Shown here: positions 1-11,174 of the stretch, in pieces | How positions within the stretch are numbered: position 1 is the first letter of the stretch | How the letters are laid out: each line of letters opens with the position of its first letter | Assembly: GCA_028274465.1 (NCBI GenBank) | Contig: CM051458.1 | Coordinates: forward strand, 10,865,566-10,929,565 | Reading direction: 5' to 3' | DNA length: 64,000 nucleotides | From: Plantago ovata | Lineage: Eukaryota; Streptophyta; Magnoliopsida; Lamiales; Plantaginaceae | Made by a program: the position numbers and the translations under genes | Notes under the pieces: generated by a model | The model's input: the letters and a program-made list of their open reading frames with translations, nothing else | Databases searched by the model: none | What the model was told of the DNA's origin: nothing

Positions 1-510
1 GGTTTCCCCATCCGCCTGCTACACCGTTTGCTGTTCCAACGACAGGTGCAGAGAACAATGAGCTCATCCAGAACTGTGTTGACACGAATGTTGCCAGTGA
101 GAAACCGGTGAAGAATCGCGCAAGTAGAAATGAATTCGCATCATTTGCTATGGCGGTGCAATAAACCGCGGGAGCAGTTACTAACGTTAGTGCAGACGAA
201 GCCAAACGGGGGCCGAACAAGTCACAAGCCGTTCCCATGGCGACACGAGCGAACACCGCGCCCGAAACGGCAGCTATCCCCGCGTTTCCGATATCTGTGG
301 CCGTCAGGTTGAGGTTGTCGCGAATGATCGGGAGGAGAGGAGGGCCGCGAAAGTGGATACGAAGCACGCAAAGAACGAAATCCAAGAGAGGTGGAACGCT
401 CTCATGTGAGGGGCCGCGAACGAGAAGAGGCGGAACTCGGTGGCCTTATGTTCGGAGTCGACCGGAAGCGCAAACTTGGATTGATAAGCCTCATCTTTAG
501 AGATCTCCAT
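1..510 (-). pseudogene. NRT2.5: NRT2.5-like high-affinity nitrate transporter, 5' part, frameshifted and cut by the window edge
   Basis: The minus strand encodes the N-terminal portion of a major-facilitator nitrate transporter (plasma-membrane proton/nitrate symport in this family). It starts with the ATG at 510. The first about 55 residues contain [11 protein letters not shown] and [13 protein letters not shown], typical NRT2 pre-TM1 and TM1 sequence. Near 341-345 the frame breaks: one C appears to be missing from a CCC(C) run. In the next frame the protein resumes as [17 protein letters not shown], then GTACDLFGPRLAS (the MFS loop 2-3 signature region) and GFSLATFVSTQFWMSS, up to base 1. 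The wording (FAAPPLLP expected at the junction, GTACDLFGPR, STQFWMSS) fits the NRT2.5 branch better than NRT2.1. No intron is seen in this part. The lesion could be a real mutation or a homopolymer sequencing error; everything else in 500 bp is intact. Confidence 0.85.
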
Positions 511-593
511 TTCTTTTGGCTAAAGGGAGTAAAGTTGGATATGTTTTGTTTGTGTAGCTAGGAAAGGAGATGGTTGTGAATGGAACTCATATA

Positions 594-606
594 GGGTTTA
601 TATAGT
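594..606 (-). promoter_or_regulatory. TATA box of the NRT2.5-like gene
   Basis: On the minus strand this reads ACTATATAAACCC, a consensus plant TATA element about 90 bases upstream of the ATG at 510, the usual spacing for a short 5' UTR. Confidence 0.6.
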
Positions 607-3034
607 GTCTAAATCTTGAGTGATGTAATAAAAACTTTGTAGTTTTGTCTTTTGGACAAATGACTTAGTTTCAATTGGGTAACAATAGATTGCCGAATTA
701 GAATTACATCCAAGTGGAATAAAGACAACCTATGTCCTTGGAATTTAGGCAAAAGTTTGAACCTCCATTGTTTGAATATACTTTGATGCTAAGTGACCTT
801 TTTAGAGGGTAAGTTAGAGTTCCAAAGGGGCAAAAAAGTATGAGTAATCGCCGAGTCTCAATGCTCATTAATTGATTCACAGAGTGAAGGTATAGTAAAT
901 TTGATTGTTCCACTTCTTGCATGTGAAATGGATTGTTTTCGACTGTGAAAGTCAGGTTTTTAATGCCTAGTGGTGTGTTAAGTTCAATGGTTTGTGCGTA
1001 GGGGGAAAGTGATGTTTTAAGTCTACGATTTGTTTCATCCATTGACTTTGGATGTGATGCCAGCTGAACTAGGAATCCAAAGGGTCTGTAGGGAATGTAC
1101 AACTGTTGACTTGTATGAGATTCCGATTTGAATTTTCCAACATGTTTGTGTAATGTCATTAAGGTCCTCAATTGATGGTGATGATGAGATATGCTAGCTA
1201 CTAGTACTACAAGTCTTGATGATTTGGTAGGCACCAACAACATTGATGATCTTGTGCCTTAATTTGGTCCATTGAGTTGTATTTTGAATTCCCTTTGAAT
1301 TATTAGTACTACTCCATCACTTATGTTTCTTTCGAAACGGTCAAAATATATTATGTTAGTGTGCGATATTATCTGTTTATGGTAGTGTGTGTTATTATCT
1401 CCTTGACTAATAAAGTAAAGTACGAATTGCATTAAAGAGGAAAAAGAAAAAGAAAAAAAAAGAAGAAATTAGTATATGAGTGTGGACAAAGAAGGAGAAG
1501 TTTGGTCTTTAATTGAGTTCTCATTTCACTTTTTTCCTATATTGAGTTCTGATTTGAATTTTGTATTATGAGTCCGTGCTACAATATTTTCAATTGATAT
1601 AACACAGAGATTGTTGCATACCGGTGGAAATCTTGGCATCTGCAATAAGTCGTCAAACAATAGTTCGTCATGGTGAGCACGAACTGGGAGTACTCCAATG
1701 ATAGTTGGCTCAGAAAGGAAGGGAAAGTAGTCAAGAACGACAGATCGTTCATGGTTGAAGAAGAAAAAGAGAAAGAATCATAGGAATAAAACTTCAAGGA
1801 ATATTTCTATGTATTAATCATAAAAGCGTACAGAAAATAATGACTCTAGTAGAGCTTATATAGTAGTTCAGACCTAACACGACTATAACTCTAAAGACAT
1901 AACTGGCCAATAGTAAAGCCACCTCATGGCATGCAATGGCTAAAATAAAAGGATTAGTGTTTTGGTTAGATAGAGATAAGAGATCTCATTCTACTTCAAC
2001 CTTATCCATTTAGACTCGTAACCCAATTAAACAACTGAATAAAGTAAATAACTCACTACTGCTACTCGATTTCTCATGGCTCACGAACTAGTCATGGACC
2101 GCGCGTACTACACATAAATATGATGAAAGTAGAAGTGAAACAACAATCTGGCCAAGAAAAAAAAATACATAAAGAATAAGGGGGATTGGTAGTAAATTGA
2201 ATTTTTTTAATTTTTTTTTCTTTGTTTTGGCTGCAGAGTTGTGAAACCAGGGGCCGGTGAGGGCTTCTGCCCCTTGTCCCTCTAATTGAATTTTTTTTAT
2301 GAGTAACATTTACAATATTTTGAAGTTTAAACTCTCGAAAAAATTATTTACTTGTACATGTAATCTCGCCCCTTTTAATCTCAATTATTGGGTCCGTGTT
2401 GGTTGCATGAACTTCATTCATTCATTGATCCATATAGAGTAGACTATAGCCGCTTGAGATGAAAAAGTTGAATAACAAGAAAATAATAATATGGTGAGGT
2501 GGAAAAGGTTAATCAGTTGAGTACACAAAATTCACAAAGAAAATGCTACGGAAAAAGGAAAGTTCGTAAAGTTTCAGGTGGTGTTTTGGTCATTTTACAC
2601 TGGTATCCTGTCATTACCATATTTAATAATGTGAGACTAGCTAGATTAGTATATTCGGGATTCCGTACTGAATATACTATCTTCATTCATGCACTAGACT
2701 TCTAAAACAAACTACTCTTTAGCTTCTGTTGGATTTTAAATTAATGTTAAATTATATAAATAAAATACTAAAAAGTTATATTATTAAACTAAAATGTTTA
2801 TATTTTTATAATATAGTTTTTAATTATTTTGGATAGATTTTGAGGTAACCAATTTTCTAAAAGATCAATAAAACAAATTGTTTCATTTATTATAGAACCG
2901 AGAAAGTAGTAAATAGCTCGTTCAAATTCGACAGGTAATAATATATTCACAAATAATTAAATAAAAATCAATTCAAATTAAAATAAGCATTTATTTTTAT
3001 TGATTGTGAGTATGATAGAACAGACTAGATCTAT
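607..3034. other. AT-rich intergenic region, no recognised gene
   Basis: About 2.4 kb between the nitrate transporter promoter and the Copia insertion. The longest open frame is 704-1243 on the minus strand (179 codons). It has no motif I recognise, no clear family composition and lies directly upstream of the NRT2.5-like promoter, so I do not call it a gene. A 72-codon minus frame at 1579-1797 is equally anonymous. Purine-rich stretches (1436-1465) and poly-A/T tracts are present. Confidence 0.5.
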
Positions 3035-3574
3035 TATTGGAAAACACTGGAATCAAGAAGGACTGATGAAATAAATATTCCTAGACATAAGTGTAAGGAA
3101 TTTGAAAGTATAGAGGCAAACTCACAAGGCGGGAAAAGATATGAGGAGCAAATGAAAGAAATAAAAGAGCGAAATTCAGAGCGCCTTAGATCGAGCACAA
3201 CGGACGAATTGGACAAGGAAAGAGGGAGGCAGGGCGGCCTAGATCATTTGGTTCAAAAAGACCAAATATAGACAAGCAAGAATGGTACTAACAGAGTACC
3301 GCAAGTAACAGCTGTTCGTCCTAAGAAATCATCAACCATAGGGTCGATCTCAACGGTGGGATGATGTATTCATGGAGAGAAATTAACAAGGACGATAGCT
3401 GAGTCATTCATTTGTAATTATATTGTAAACGTTTTTGAATTATAGCCCAAGTTTAGAGTAGGTTAAATAGGGGGCTTTGTTCTTGTTTGATACTTGTAAG
3501 TTTTCATTCTTCAATCAATAAAACCACCACACAAGTGTTTATAATTATGATTTCTTACAACTCGGGTTTTAACA
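3035..3574 (+). repeat. 5' LTR of the Copia element
   Basis: This 540-bp direct repeat matches 10628-11169. It begins TATTGGAAAACACTGG (the usual TG start is altered) and ends TTTTAACA immediately before the primer-binding site. The 3' portion has the AT-rich R/U5-type sequence ending in CAATCAATAAAACC. Confidence 0.93.
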
Positions 3575-3590
3575 TGGTATCACGAGCTTA
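3575..3590 (+). other. Primer-binding site of the Copia element (initiator Met-tRNA type)
   Basis: TGGTATCACGAGCTTA follows the 5' LTR without a gap. It resembles the common plant Copia primer site TGGTATCAGAGC, complementary to the 3' end of initiator methionine tRNA, with one extra base inside. Confidence 0.8.
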
Positions 3591-3844
3591 GGTTTTGATC
3601 CTAATGTTCTGTGTCTTTCAGTTCATCCGAGAGCGTTTGGTGATTTTCAAGTTTTCTGTCTTTTCTTTTTCATTCTCTTTTGTCATCTCTTTCTGAGTAT
3701 CAATGGCTGAAACTGATAAGCAAGTACGCCAACATGAGGATCCATATTGCCCTTACTTCATTCACCAGTCAGATAACTCCACTTCTGGAGCCATTACTCC
3801 ACTTCTCACCAAGAATAATTATCATACCTGGTCTAAAGCTTTTA

Positions 3845-4877
3845 CATTAAAACCTCGTAAATTAATACTCGATAAATTAATAACCTCGATAAACTAATAA
3901 TTTGTCCGGTGCCAACTTGGGACCAGTACAAATTTGGACCCCAATCAATAAAATAATAAGATAATAATTTTTTTGAAATCCTTCTTAGTCCCGACGAAAC
4001 GTTAACTTAATAAAAATGATTCTATAGTCATTTTTTTATGTTGAACTTCAAATTTATATTGAATTCATTTCTAAATCTCTCAATTGCACTCAAGAGTTGT
4101 GGCGTTGTCTTCTCGTACTGCAACAAAAAGTTTTGAAGAGTTGTTTCCGCTTGCAATGCTTCCTTTCGAGCGACTGGTTCCAAAACAATTGAATCATCAT
4201 CGGCTTCATCGTCTACATGATTTTGAATGGTATCCACCACTATTTCTTCAATGCTTTGACTTCATAACATTCATTGTTTTCACCATGAAAATCTAGCAAG
4301 TGATTCACATCCATTTTGTGTCGGTAATGTATACCAGTGATCAAGTTCTCAAGCTCACAAATATCTTCTCCAGAATTTGTATCATTTAAATCACTTGAGC
4401 CAGTTTGATGCGCCAAACAAATTTTGCAATGTCGAAAGCAATTTGCTATGGTATCTTGTTGCACATTCATTGTTCAAGATGAGACGGTCAGATCGGTAAC
4501 ATCTAAAACATTAATATTTTCTAGGGAAATAAATGTCCAACTCATAGTCTTTCAAAATCTTTCGGTAAAATCTTTTGTGGTAGTACATTTTTAAAGGCTC
4601 TTATGATCCCAACATCACATGGTTGGATTTTTGAAGTCATGTTCGATGGTACAAAGAACAACTCTATATTTTGTAACCCTTGGATATTGCTTGAATGGTC
4701 AGGACAATTATCCACTACCAAGAGAATTTTACGTCTACGCATTTGTTTATCCAACCAACGAACACACGTTACAACCTCTTTAAATTAATAAATTATTAAT
4801 TTATCGATTAAATAATATCTCGCTAAATTTATAAAATTCTCCGGTCCCAACAATATTAATTTATAGAGGTTTTACTG
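3845..4877 (-). mobile_element. Deleted pogo/Tigger-type (Emigrant/Lemi-like) DNA transposon nested in Copia gag
   Basis: This 1033-bp element has inverted ends. The left end reads CATTAAAACCTCGTAAATTA; the right end, on the other strand, reads CAGTAAAACCTCTATAAATT. It is flanked by the dinucleotide TA on both sides (3843-3844 and 4878-4879), the target duplication of Tc1/mariner/pogo elements. Removing the element and one TA restores the gag frame exactly. Inside, on the minus strand, are remnants of a CENP-B/Tigger-like transposase. The CAGTAAAACCTC terminus is the one I associate with plant Emigrant/Lemi elements. Confidence 0.9.
4028..4754 (-). pseudogene. pogo/Tigger-type DDE transposase remnant
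   Basis: Three minus-strand segments (4542-4754, 4240-4470, 4028-4240) follow one another in transposase order. The first contains VVDNCPDH and, 30 residues on, FVPSNMTSKIQPCDVGIIRA: the second and third catalytic blocks of the DDE_1 (CENP-B/Jerky/Tigger) nuclease. The second contains DTIANCFRHCKI, resembling the C-terminal helix-rich part of plant members. The DNA-binding half and first catalytic Asp are missing, and the pieces are in different frames, so the protein is dead. Confidence 0.8.
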
Positions 4878-5913
4878 TACCATGTGTCTTGAGCTTAGGA
4901 ACAAAGTAGGCTTTGTTACTGGCTGCATCACTGTGCCAGATGACAAGGCTGAAGATTCCTTAAAGAAGGCTTGGACTAGATGTAACACCATCATTCTCTC
5001 TTGGCTCATCAACTCAGTGTCTCCTGAGATCAAAAGCACAATCTTGTATGCTAAAACAGCCAAAGGAGATTGGGAGAAACTCAATGTGAGATACTTAAAA
5101 CCAAATGATGTTGAGATATACCATTTGGCAGAGAGCGCTTAGCTCAATGTTTCAAGGAGTTGGTTCTGTACAGGACTATTTCACCAAAATGTATTAGCAT
5201 GGGAGAAACTTGGTGATTACAGACCAGTCCCAATTGTTGCTATAAGAAAACTGATTGTGAGTTTTATGAAACCATGGAGAAATATCTTGAGATTGACAGA
5301 ATTTTCACTTTTCCCATGGGTTTGAATGATTCTTTTGACATGGTTAGAAGCCAAATCATTAGCCAGCATCCTAAACCTGATACTGACACTGCCTACTCCC
5401 TTGTCCTTCAATAAGAAAGCCAGAATGAAGCCATAAATTAAATGCCTACTTCTCTAACGCTGAATCCTCTACTATGCTAGTCCAGTATGAGAGGAGAGAC
5501 CCCGGAAAGAAACTCTTTTGTCCAAACTGCCCAAATTTCACCAATCATACCCTTGACACCTGTTACAAAGTCCATGGGCATCCAAACAAAGAGGAGAATT
5601 CTGGTAGAGGTGGTAGAGGCCCAAGAGGAAGAGGAAGGTCTGGTGGAAAGGGTCAGAGAGGTTCATATCATGGCCCGTATGGAACCCGCAATCATGGAAG
5701 TTCATCCAACTACACTGCTCAAGGTGAAGGAAGCCAGCACCATGTCTCAGCTGCTGTCAATTCTGGAAATTCAGGCACCATTTCAATGACTAATGAACAA
5801 TTCCAGCAGCTCATTGTCATGACTCAGAAAAATCAAGGAGGTGTTGTTAACTCTGGTCACATGCTCCCAACTCATCAACCAGCAACAAGGAATCCAAGAA
5901 GGAGAATCATGAA

Positions 5914-7682
5914 GTGAACCATGCAGGTAAACATAGTTCAGTTCATTTTATTTCAAGTAAAAGTGATTTTAAAAACTGGATATTGGATTCTGGAGCAAGT
6001 GATCATATAGTGACCTCTGATAGATATTTTACTAGTAATTTTAGGGAAGTAAAGGATACTGTTCAACTACCTAATCTTACTAGAGTCCCAATCACAAGTA
6101 TTGGAGACATAAAAGTTGAGGGAAAATGCATTTAAAAGGATGTTTTATGAGTCCCAACTTTTAAAGTGAATCTCATGTATGTAAATAAGATTTGCAAAGA
6201 CAATGAAATAATGTTTATGTTTAACAATGATGATTGTTATATGTTGCAGAAAAGCTCTACCTTGAATCAACCATGGATCAAGATTGGGAAGGTTAGAGCT
6301 ACTAGAGGACTTTACATCATGAAGGAAATAAGAAGACCTAAGGCAATGACCATTTCCTGCTCTCAGAGTAGTATCAGATTAAAGCAGCTTTTTCAGTCAT
6401 TCCAACAGCTGCAGTTCAAGACCATTTATGGCATTTTAGATTAGGACATGCTAATGTTTCAAGAATTTCTGTTATTCAGGCTTCAGTTCCTGAAGTTTCA
6501 TGTACTGAGTTCTCTTTCTGTGAAACTTGTTTACAAGCCAAGCAGAAGAAACTCCCTTTTTCTTGGAATAATAAAAGATCAGATTCAGTACTTAATATTT
6601 TGCATTGTGATCTATGGGGGCCATACTCTACTACAACTTTAAATAAGCAACAATATTTCTTAACAATTGTAGATGATTATAGTAGACACACTTAGATATA
6701 TTTGTTAAAATATAAGACAGAAGCTAAAGAAGCTTTAATGCAGTTAATTAAGCTTATTGAGAAACAGTTAGAAAAGAAAGTAAAGATTGTTAGAACTGAT
6801 AATGGTACAGAGTTTAACATGTCTGGATTTATGAACCAAAATGGTATCATACATCAAAGAACGTGTGCTTCCACACCCCAACAAAATGGAGTAGTGGAAA
6901 GAAAACATCAACACTTGCTAAATGTAGCAAGATCATTGTTGTTTCAGTCAGAGCTTCCTATATATTTTTGGGGGATGCAGTAATGACTGCTGCCTTTTTG
7001 ATTAATAGAATTCCAACCCCAGTACTAGATAATCAAACACCATTTGAATTACTGCATAATAGGAAGCCAGATTACGGCTCCATTAAAACATTTGGTTGTT
7101 TATGTTTTTCAACTTCAGAGAAAGTTGGAAGAACTAAATTAGATTCAAGAACACATAAGTGTGTTTTTATAGGATATATATCCAACACCAAAAGTTACAA
7201 ACTCTTTGATCTAGAAATAAAAACTGTGCTTATTTCAAGAAATGTCAAGTTTGTGGAAACCATATTTCCATACAAACACAGTGACACAAAAGTAGAAGAT
7301 ATACAAATTCAGACACCTGAATGTATCTTCTTTAATGAAGTAAATGAAAATCATCTCTTTCAAAATAGAGATGTTGTTGATAATGATATTCATTCAGTAA
7401 ATGAACCATCAATATGGTTCAATAGAACTTGCAACTGAACAAGTAAACAGTGAAGACACTCCATGGAGTTCATCACAGAAGACAGTAGTTCGTAACAACA
7501 CTGATTCAAGACTTGAGCATAGCTCAATTGATAGATCACCTGTGAGAATGGCACCAGTTGATTCTCCTGTGCAGCAACAACTCAGAAGATCTACCAGAGA
7601 TAAAAGATTGCCTTCCACACTTGATATATACCATCATGAGGCCAAGACATATTTAGTTTTCTCAAATAAAATGACTACATTA
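5914..7682 (+). pseudogene. Copia protease and integrase region, broken
   Basis: Protease: WILDSGASDHIV (aspartic protease D-S-G) near 5975-6010. Then a GAG_pre-integrase zinc-binding stretch (H...H...C..C around 6430-6540) with HCDLWGPY, giving the first catalytic Asp of the integrase. The core continues with RTDNGTEF (second Asp) and STPQQNGVVERKHQH (the Glu) between 6795 and 6910, followed by KTFGCLCF and the C-terminal GYISNTKSYKLFD at 7090-7210. All catalytic residues can be read, but at least four frame changes or stops separate them. The region ends at the nested LTR element. Confidence 0.88.
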
Positions 7683-7686
7683 TATC

Positions 7687-8156
7687 TGTTAACCATGGAT
7701 TTTCATAACCTGCAAATAAATATAAAAAGAAGGCAATAAACATGGAACAAGAATTTATTCATAACGTTTGGGTTACAATCTTCGTTGATCTCTTGATTCC
7801 TCTCTCTAATGGATGTGAATTGGGGATTACCGGGGTCAAATGACTTGTTCCGGATTTGGATCTAACCTACAATTTGGTAGTAGGGATTTGGATTTAGAGT
7901 TTACCTACAATTTGGTTGTAGGGAGTTTGATGAAGTCGTTTGTAACTCCATCTCTAACTATCTAGCTCTTATCACCTTCTCATATTTATAGGTGATTGAT
8001 GACTTAGGGAGCAATCTAAATCATATCTTTAGAGATATGATAAAAATATCTCCTAATCCTATAATTATCATCATATATTTTGTGATAATTATCTCTAATT
8101 ACAAAGATATTCTATAATAGTAAAACACCATAATTTACGCAATTTAGGTGTCTACA
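7687..8156 (-). repeat. LTR copy 1 of the nested non-autonomous element
   Basis: This 470-bp repeat is nearly identical to 8516-8984; by eye about 17-18 differences, roughly 4%. It has TG...CA ends. Since the copies are more alike than the host Copia LTRs, the element inserted later than its host, as nesting demands. Confidence 0.9.
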
Positions 8157-8515
8157 AATGCCCCCTCGAGACGAGTTGTAGAGACTTGATGACGGTTGCA
8201 ACTTGTCTCGAAATTTTGCCGTAGAACTTAGATCTAATTTGACATGCACCAAAAGTAATTTAACTTGCCCCTTGAATCATCGGCATCGGCAGAACAAGGA
8301 TAGCACCAGACCATTGTTGGCTTTTGTGACTGAGTCACCAATTAGTCAAATTAATTAAGCCTCCTTGATCGTCCATCAAGCTGCTTGGTGTAGAAATTGG
8401 ATATCACTTGGCATGCTCCATGGATTAATTAGCTTGCCGTCAGAATATTCTACGGACTTGGATCTTGAGAGAGTGGAGATGAAGAGCGAAAATCGTCCCA
8501 CTGGGCGTGCCATTT

Positions 8516-8984
8516 TGTTAACCATGAATTTTCACAACCTGCAAATAAACATAAAAAGAAGGCAATAAACATGGAACAAGAATTTTATTTATAACTTTGG
8601 GGTTACAATCTTCGTTGATCTCTTGATTCCTCTATCTAATGGATGTGAATTGGATTACCGGGGTCAAATGACTTGTTCCGGATTTAGATCTAACCTACAA
8701 TTTGGTAGTAGAGATTTGGATTTAGAGTTTACCTACAATTTGGTTGTAGGTAGTTTGATGAAGTCGTTTGTAACTCCATCTCTAACTATCTAGCTCTAAT
8801 CACCTTCTCATATTTATAGGTGATTGATGACTTAGGGAACAAGCTAAATCATATCTTTAGAGATATGATAAAAATATCTCATAATCCTATAATTATCATC
8901 ATATATTTTGTGATAATTATCCCTAATTACAAAGATATTCTATAATAGTAAAACACCATAATTTACGCAATTTAGGTGTCTACA
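8516..8984 (-). repeat. LTR copy 2 of the nested non-autonomous element
   Basis: Partner of the repeat at 7687-8156. Contains the same AATTTACGCAATTTAGG end and a GTGATAATTATC palindromic patch. Confidence 0.9.
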
Positions 8985-8989
8985 ATATC

Positions 8990-10957
8990 CAATTTCAAAA
9001 TTTTTAGGATATGATAAATGTTATGCTGCACATAGAGCATACACAGTTAGTTTGGCTCTAGTACATGAACCTGAAACATATGAACATGCAATCACACAGA
9101 ACATTGGAGAGCTGCAATTTCAGAAGAATTGCAAGCCCTGATAGATAATAAGACATGGAGCATTGTGCCTAAACCAAAAGATATAGTGCCCATTGGATGC
9201 AGGTATGTTTTTAAAACAAAATTGAATTCCAAAGGAGAGATAGATAAGCATAAAGCTAGGTTAGTAGCCAAAGGCTACACCCAGAAATATGGACTAGATT
9301 ACACAGAGACATTTAGCCCCATACGAAAATTAACTTCAGTTAAAGTATATCTATCTTTATCTGCAAAATAGAATTGGCATCTAACACAGTTAGATGTACA
9401 CAATGCTTTTCTAAATGGGGATCTTGATGAAGAAATATACATGAAGATACCACCGGGGCTCACAATTTAGGGGGAAGAAACACACAATCTTGTGTGTAAA
9501 TTGCAGAAATCCTTATATGGATTAAAACAGGCCTCAAGACAGTGGAATTACAAGCTAACTACTTTCTTAATCTCTTTAGGCTTTAAACAATCTAAGAGGG
9601 AATATTCACTCTTTACTAAAACTCAAAGAGATAAATCATTCTATGTACTTGTGTACGTAGATTATGTAGATGACATTATAATAGGAGGAAAGAACTTAGA
9701 AGAAATTGACAGAATTAAGAAGCAGTTGCAAGATCAATTTAAAATTACAGACTTGGAAAATTTCAAGTATTTCTTAGGATTAGAAATAGCAAGAAACAAA
9801 GATGAAATTCATCTATCACAGAAGAAATATGCTTCTGAGATCATACAGGTTGCAGGACTACTTAGTTGCAAACCAGTAGTGACACCAATTGAGCAAAATG
9901 CTAAATTTGAACAAGGTTCATCTAGATATCTTAAAAATCCAACATTTTACAGAGAATTAGTTGGAAAACTAATATATTTGTCAATTACAAGGCCAGACAT
10001 AAGTTATGCAATAGGCATCTTCAGTCAATTCATGGAAAAGCCGCCTTGTCAAGGTAATTTAGAAGGGGTTCTAAGACTGATCAAATACATCAAAGCAGAT
10101 ATAGGTTTGGGATTATTCCTTCCAAGAAATCAAGATATGGAAATAGTTGCATACAGTGATTCAGACTTTACTTCGTGTCCATTCTCTAGAAATCCACTAC
10201 TGGATATTGCATATTGATTGGAGGAGCACTTGTTGGCTGGAAATCAAAGAAACAAGTGACCGTTAGCAAATCTTCCACTCAAGCCGAATACAGAGTTGTT
10301 TTTCACACATGTTGTGAAATAATATGGCTAAAGGCTCTACTAAGAGATTTCAATGTCAACACAGAAAAGCCAATCACACTACTATGTGATAATCAATCGG
10401 CTATCTACTTAACAAAGAATCCGGTCTTTCATGAAAGAACCAAACATATAGAAGTCGATTGTCATTTCGTTAGAGAAAAGGTTGATCAAAAGATTGTGAA
10501 ACTTGATCACATATCAACAAAGAAGCAATTGGCTGACATTTTCACAAAAGCAGTTCCTTCTTCCAGTTTGCTAGAAGCTCTATACAAGATGAGCGTTAAA
10601 AACATATATGTTCCTCTTGAGGGAGAATATTGGAAAACACTGGAATCAAGAAGAACTGATGAAATAAATATTCATGGACATAAGTGTAAGGAATTTGAAA
10701 GTATAGAGGCAAACTCACAAGGCGGGAAAAGTTATGAGGAGCAAATGAAAGAAATAAAAGAGCGAAGTTCAGAGCGCCTTAGATCGAGCAAAACGGACAA
10801 ATTGGACAAGGAAAGAGGGAGGCATGGCGGCCTAGATCGTCTGGTTCATAAAGACCAGACACAAACAAGCAAGAATGGTACTAGCAGAGTACCGCAAGTC
10901 ACAGTTGTTCATCCTGAGAAATCATCAACCATAGGATCGATCTCAACGGTGGGATGA
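8990..10957 (+). pseudogene. Copia reverse transcriptase and RNase H region, broken
   Basis: Copia pol resumes with the linker FLGYDKCYAAHRAYT, then the RT start ALIDNKTWSIVP, KARLVAKGYTQ and DYTETFSPI (about 9129-9340). After stops near 9370 and 9470 it continues KLQKSLYGLKQASRQW to the catalytic box, here read as YVDYVDD (9654-9674). RNase H follows: TRPDISYAIG, then a frame change near 10200-10220, VGWKSKKQVTVSKSSTQAEY, CDNQSAIYLTKNPVFHERTKHIE and the end of pol before the polypurine tract. The frame runs into the 3' LTR to a stop at 10957. Confidence 0.9.
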
Positions 10958-11169
10958 TGTATTCTTGGAGAGAAATTAACAAGGACGATAGCTGAGTCAT
11001 TCCTTTGTAATTATCTTGTAATTTTTTTTTGAATTATAGTCCAAGTTTAGAGTAGGTTAAATAGGGGGCTTTGTTCTTGTTTGATACTTGTAAGTTTTCA
11101 TTCTTCAATCAATAAAACCTAACACACAAGTGTTTATAATTATGATTTCTTACGACTCGGTTTTTAACA
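10628..11169 (+). repeat. 3' LTR of the Copia element
   Basis: This 542-bp copy of 3035-3574 is preceded by the polypurine tract at about 10615-10627. It ends TTTTTAACA and is followed by CCTAT, the target duplication. Confidence 0.93.
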
Positions 11170-11174
11170 CCTAT

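Larger units (their letters stand above)
3703..5917 (+). pseudogene. Copia gag, interrupted and frameshifted
   Basis: The gag start is the ATG at 3703 (MAETDKQVRQHEDPY), about 110 bases after the primer site. The early part contains PLLTKNNYHTWSKAF, the conserved Copia gag N-terminal signature. It is cut at 3845 by the pogo element; after 4879 the same frame continues through KAWTRCNTIILSWL (UBN2-type gag core) until a stop near 5140. After two frame changes a Gly/Arg-rich nucleocapsid-like section follows (5474-5917), beginning with a CPNC..F..H....CYKVHGHP zinc-knuckle-like motif. Not functional as it stands. Confidence 0.85.
7687..8984 (-). mobile_element. Small non-autonomous LTR retroelement (TRIM/LARD-like) nested in the Copia pol gene
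   Basis: Two direct repeats, 7687-8156 (470 bp) and 8516-8984 (469 bp), each start TGTTAACC and end GTCTACA, and enclose only 359 bp. The unit is flanked by a perfect 5-bp target duplication ATATC (7682-7686 and 8985-8989), and Copia pol resumes right after it. On the minus strand the inner sequence before the LTR is a purine tract (CTCGAGGGGGCATT), and just inside the other LTR lies TGGCACGCCCAGTGGGAC, which starts with the TGG typical of primer-binding sites. This sets the orientation as minus. No coding capacity is visible, so the element must have moved with borrowed proteins. Confidence 0.9.
3035..11169 (+). mobile_element. Ty1/Copia LTR retrotransposon, degenerate, carrying two nested insertions
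   Basis: This complete but inactive Copia element is bounded by two LTRs and a near-perfect 5-bp target duplication (TCTAT at 3030-3034, CCTAT at 11170-11174). It has a primer-binding site directly after the 5' LTR and a purine-rich tract (TTGAGGGAGAA) directly before the 3' LTR. Between them are gag, protease, integrase, reverse transcriptase and RNase H in Copia order (integrase before RT). The frame is broken by many stops and shifts. Two later insertions interrupt it: a pogo-type DNA element in gag (3845-4877) and a small LTR element between integrase and RT (7687-8984). Without these and their target duplications the element is about 5.8 kb, a normal Copia size. By eye the LTRs differ at roughly 6% of sites, so the insertion is old. 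Confidence 0.95.

Noticed and set aside
237..500. 87-codon plus-strand frame
   Set aside because: It is the antisense of the NRT2.5-like coding sequence; the minus strand carries a recognised protein.
704..1243. 179-codon minus-strand frame upstream of NRT2.5
   Set aside because: No recognisable motif and no promoter or splice context; it lies where a promoter is expected. Kept only as a note.
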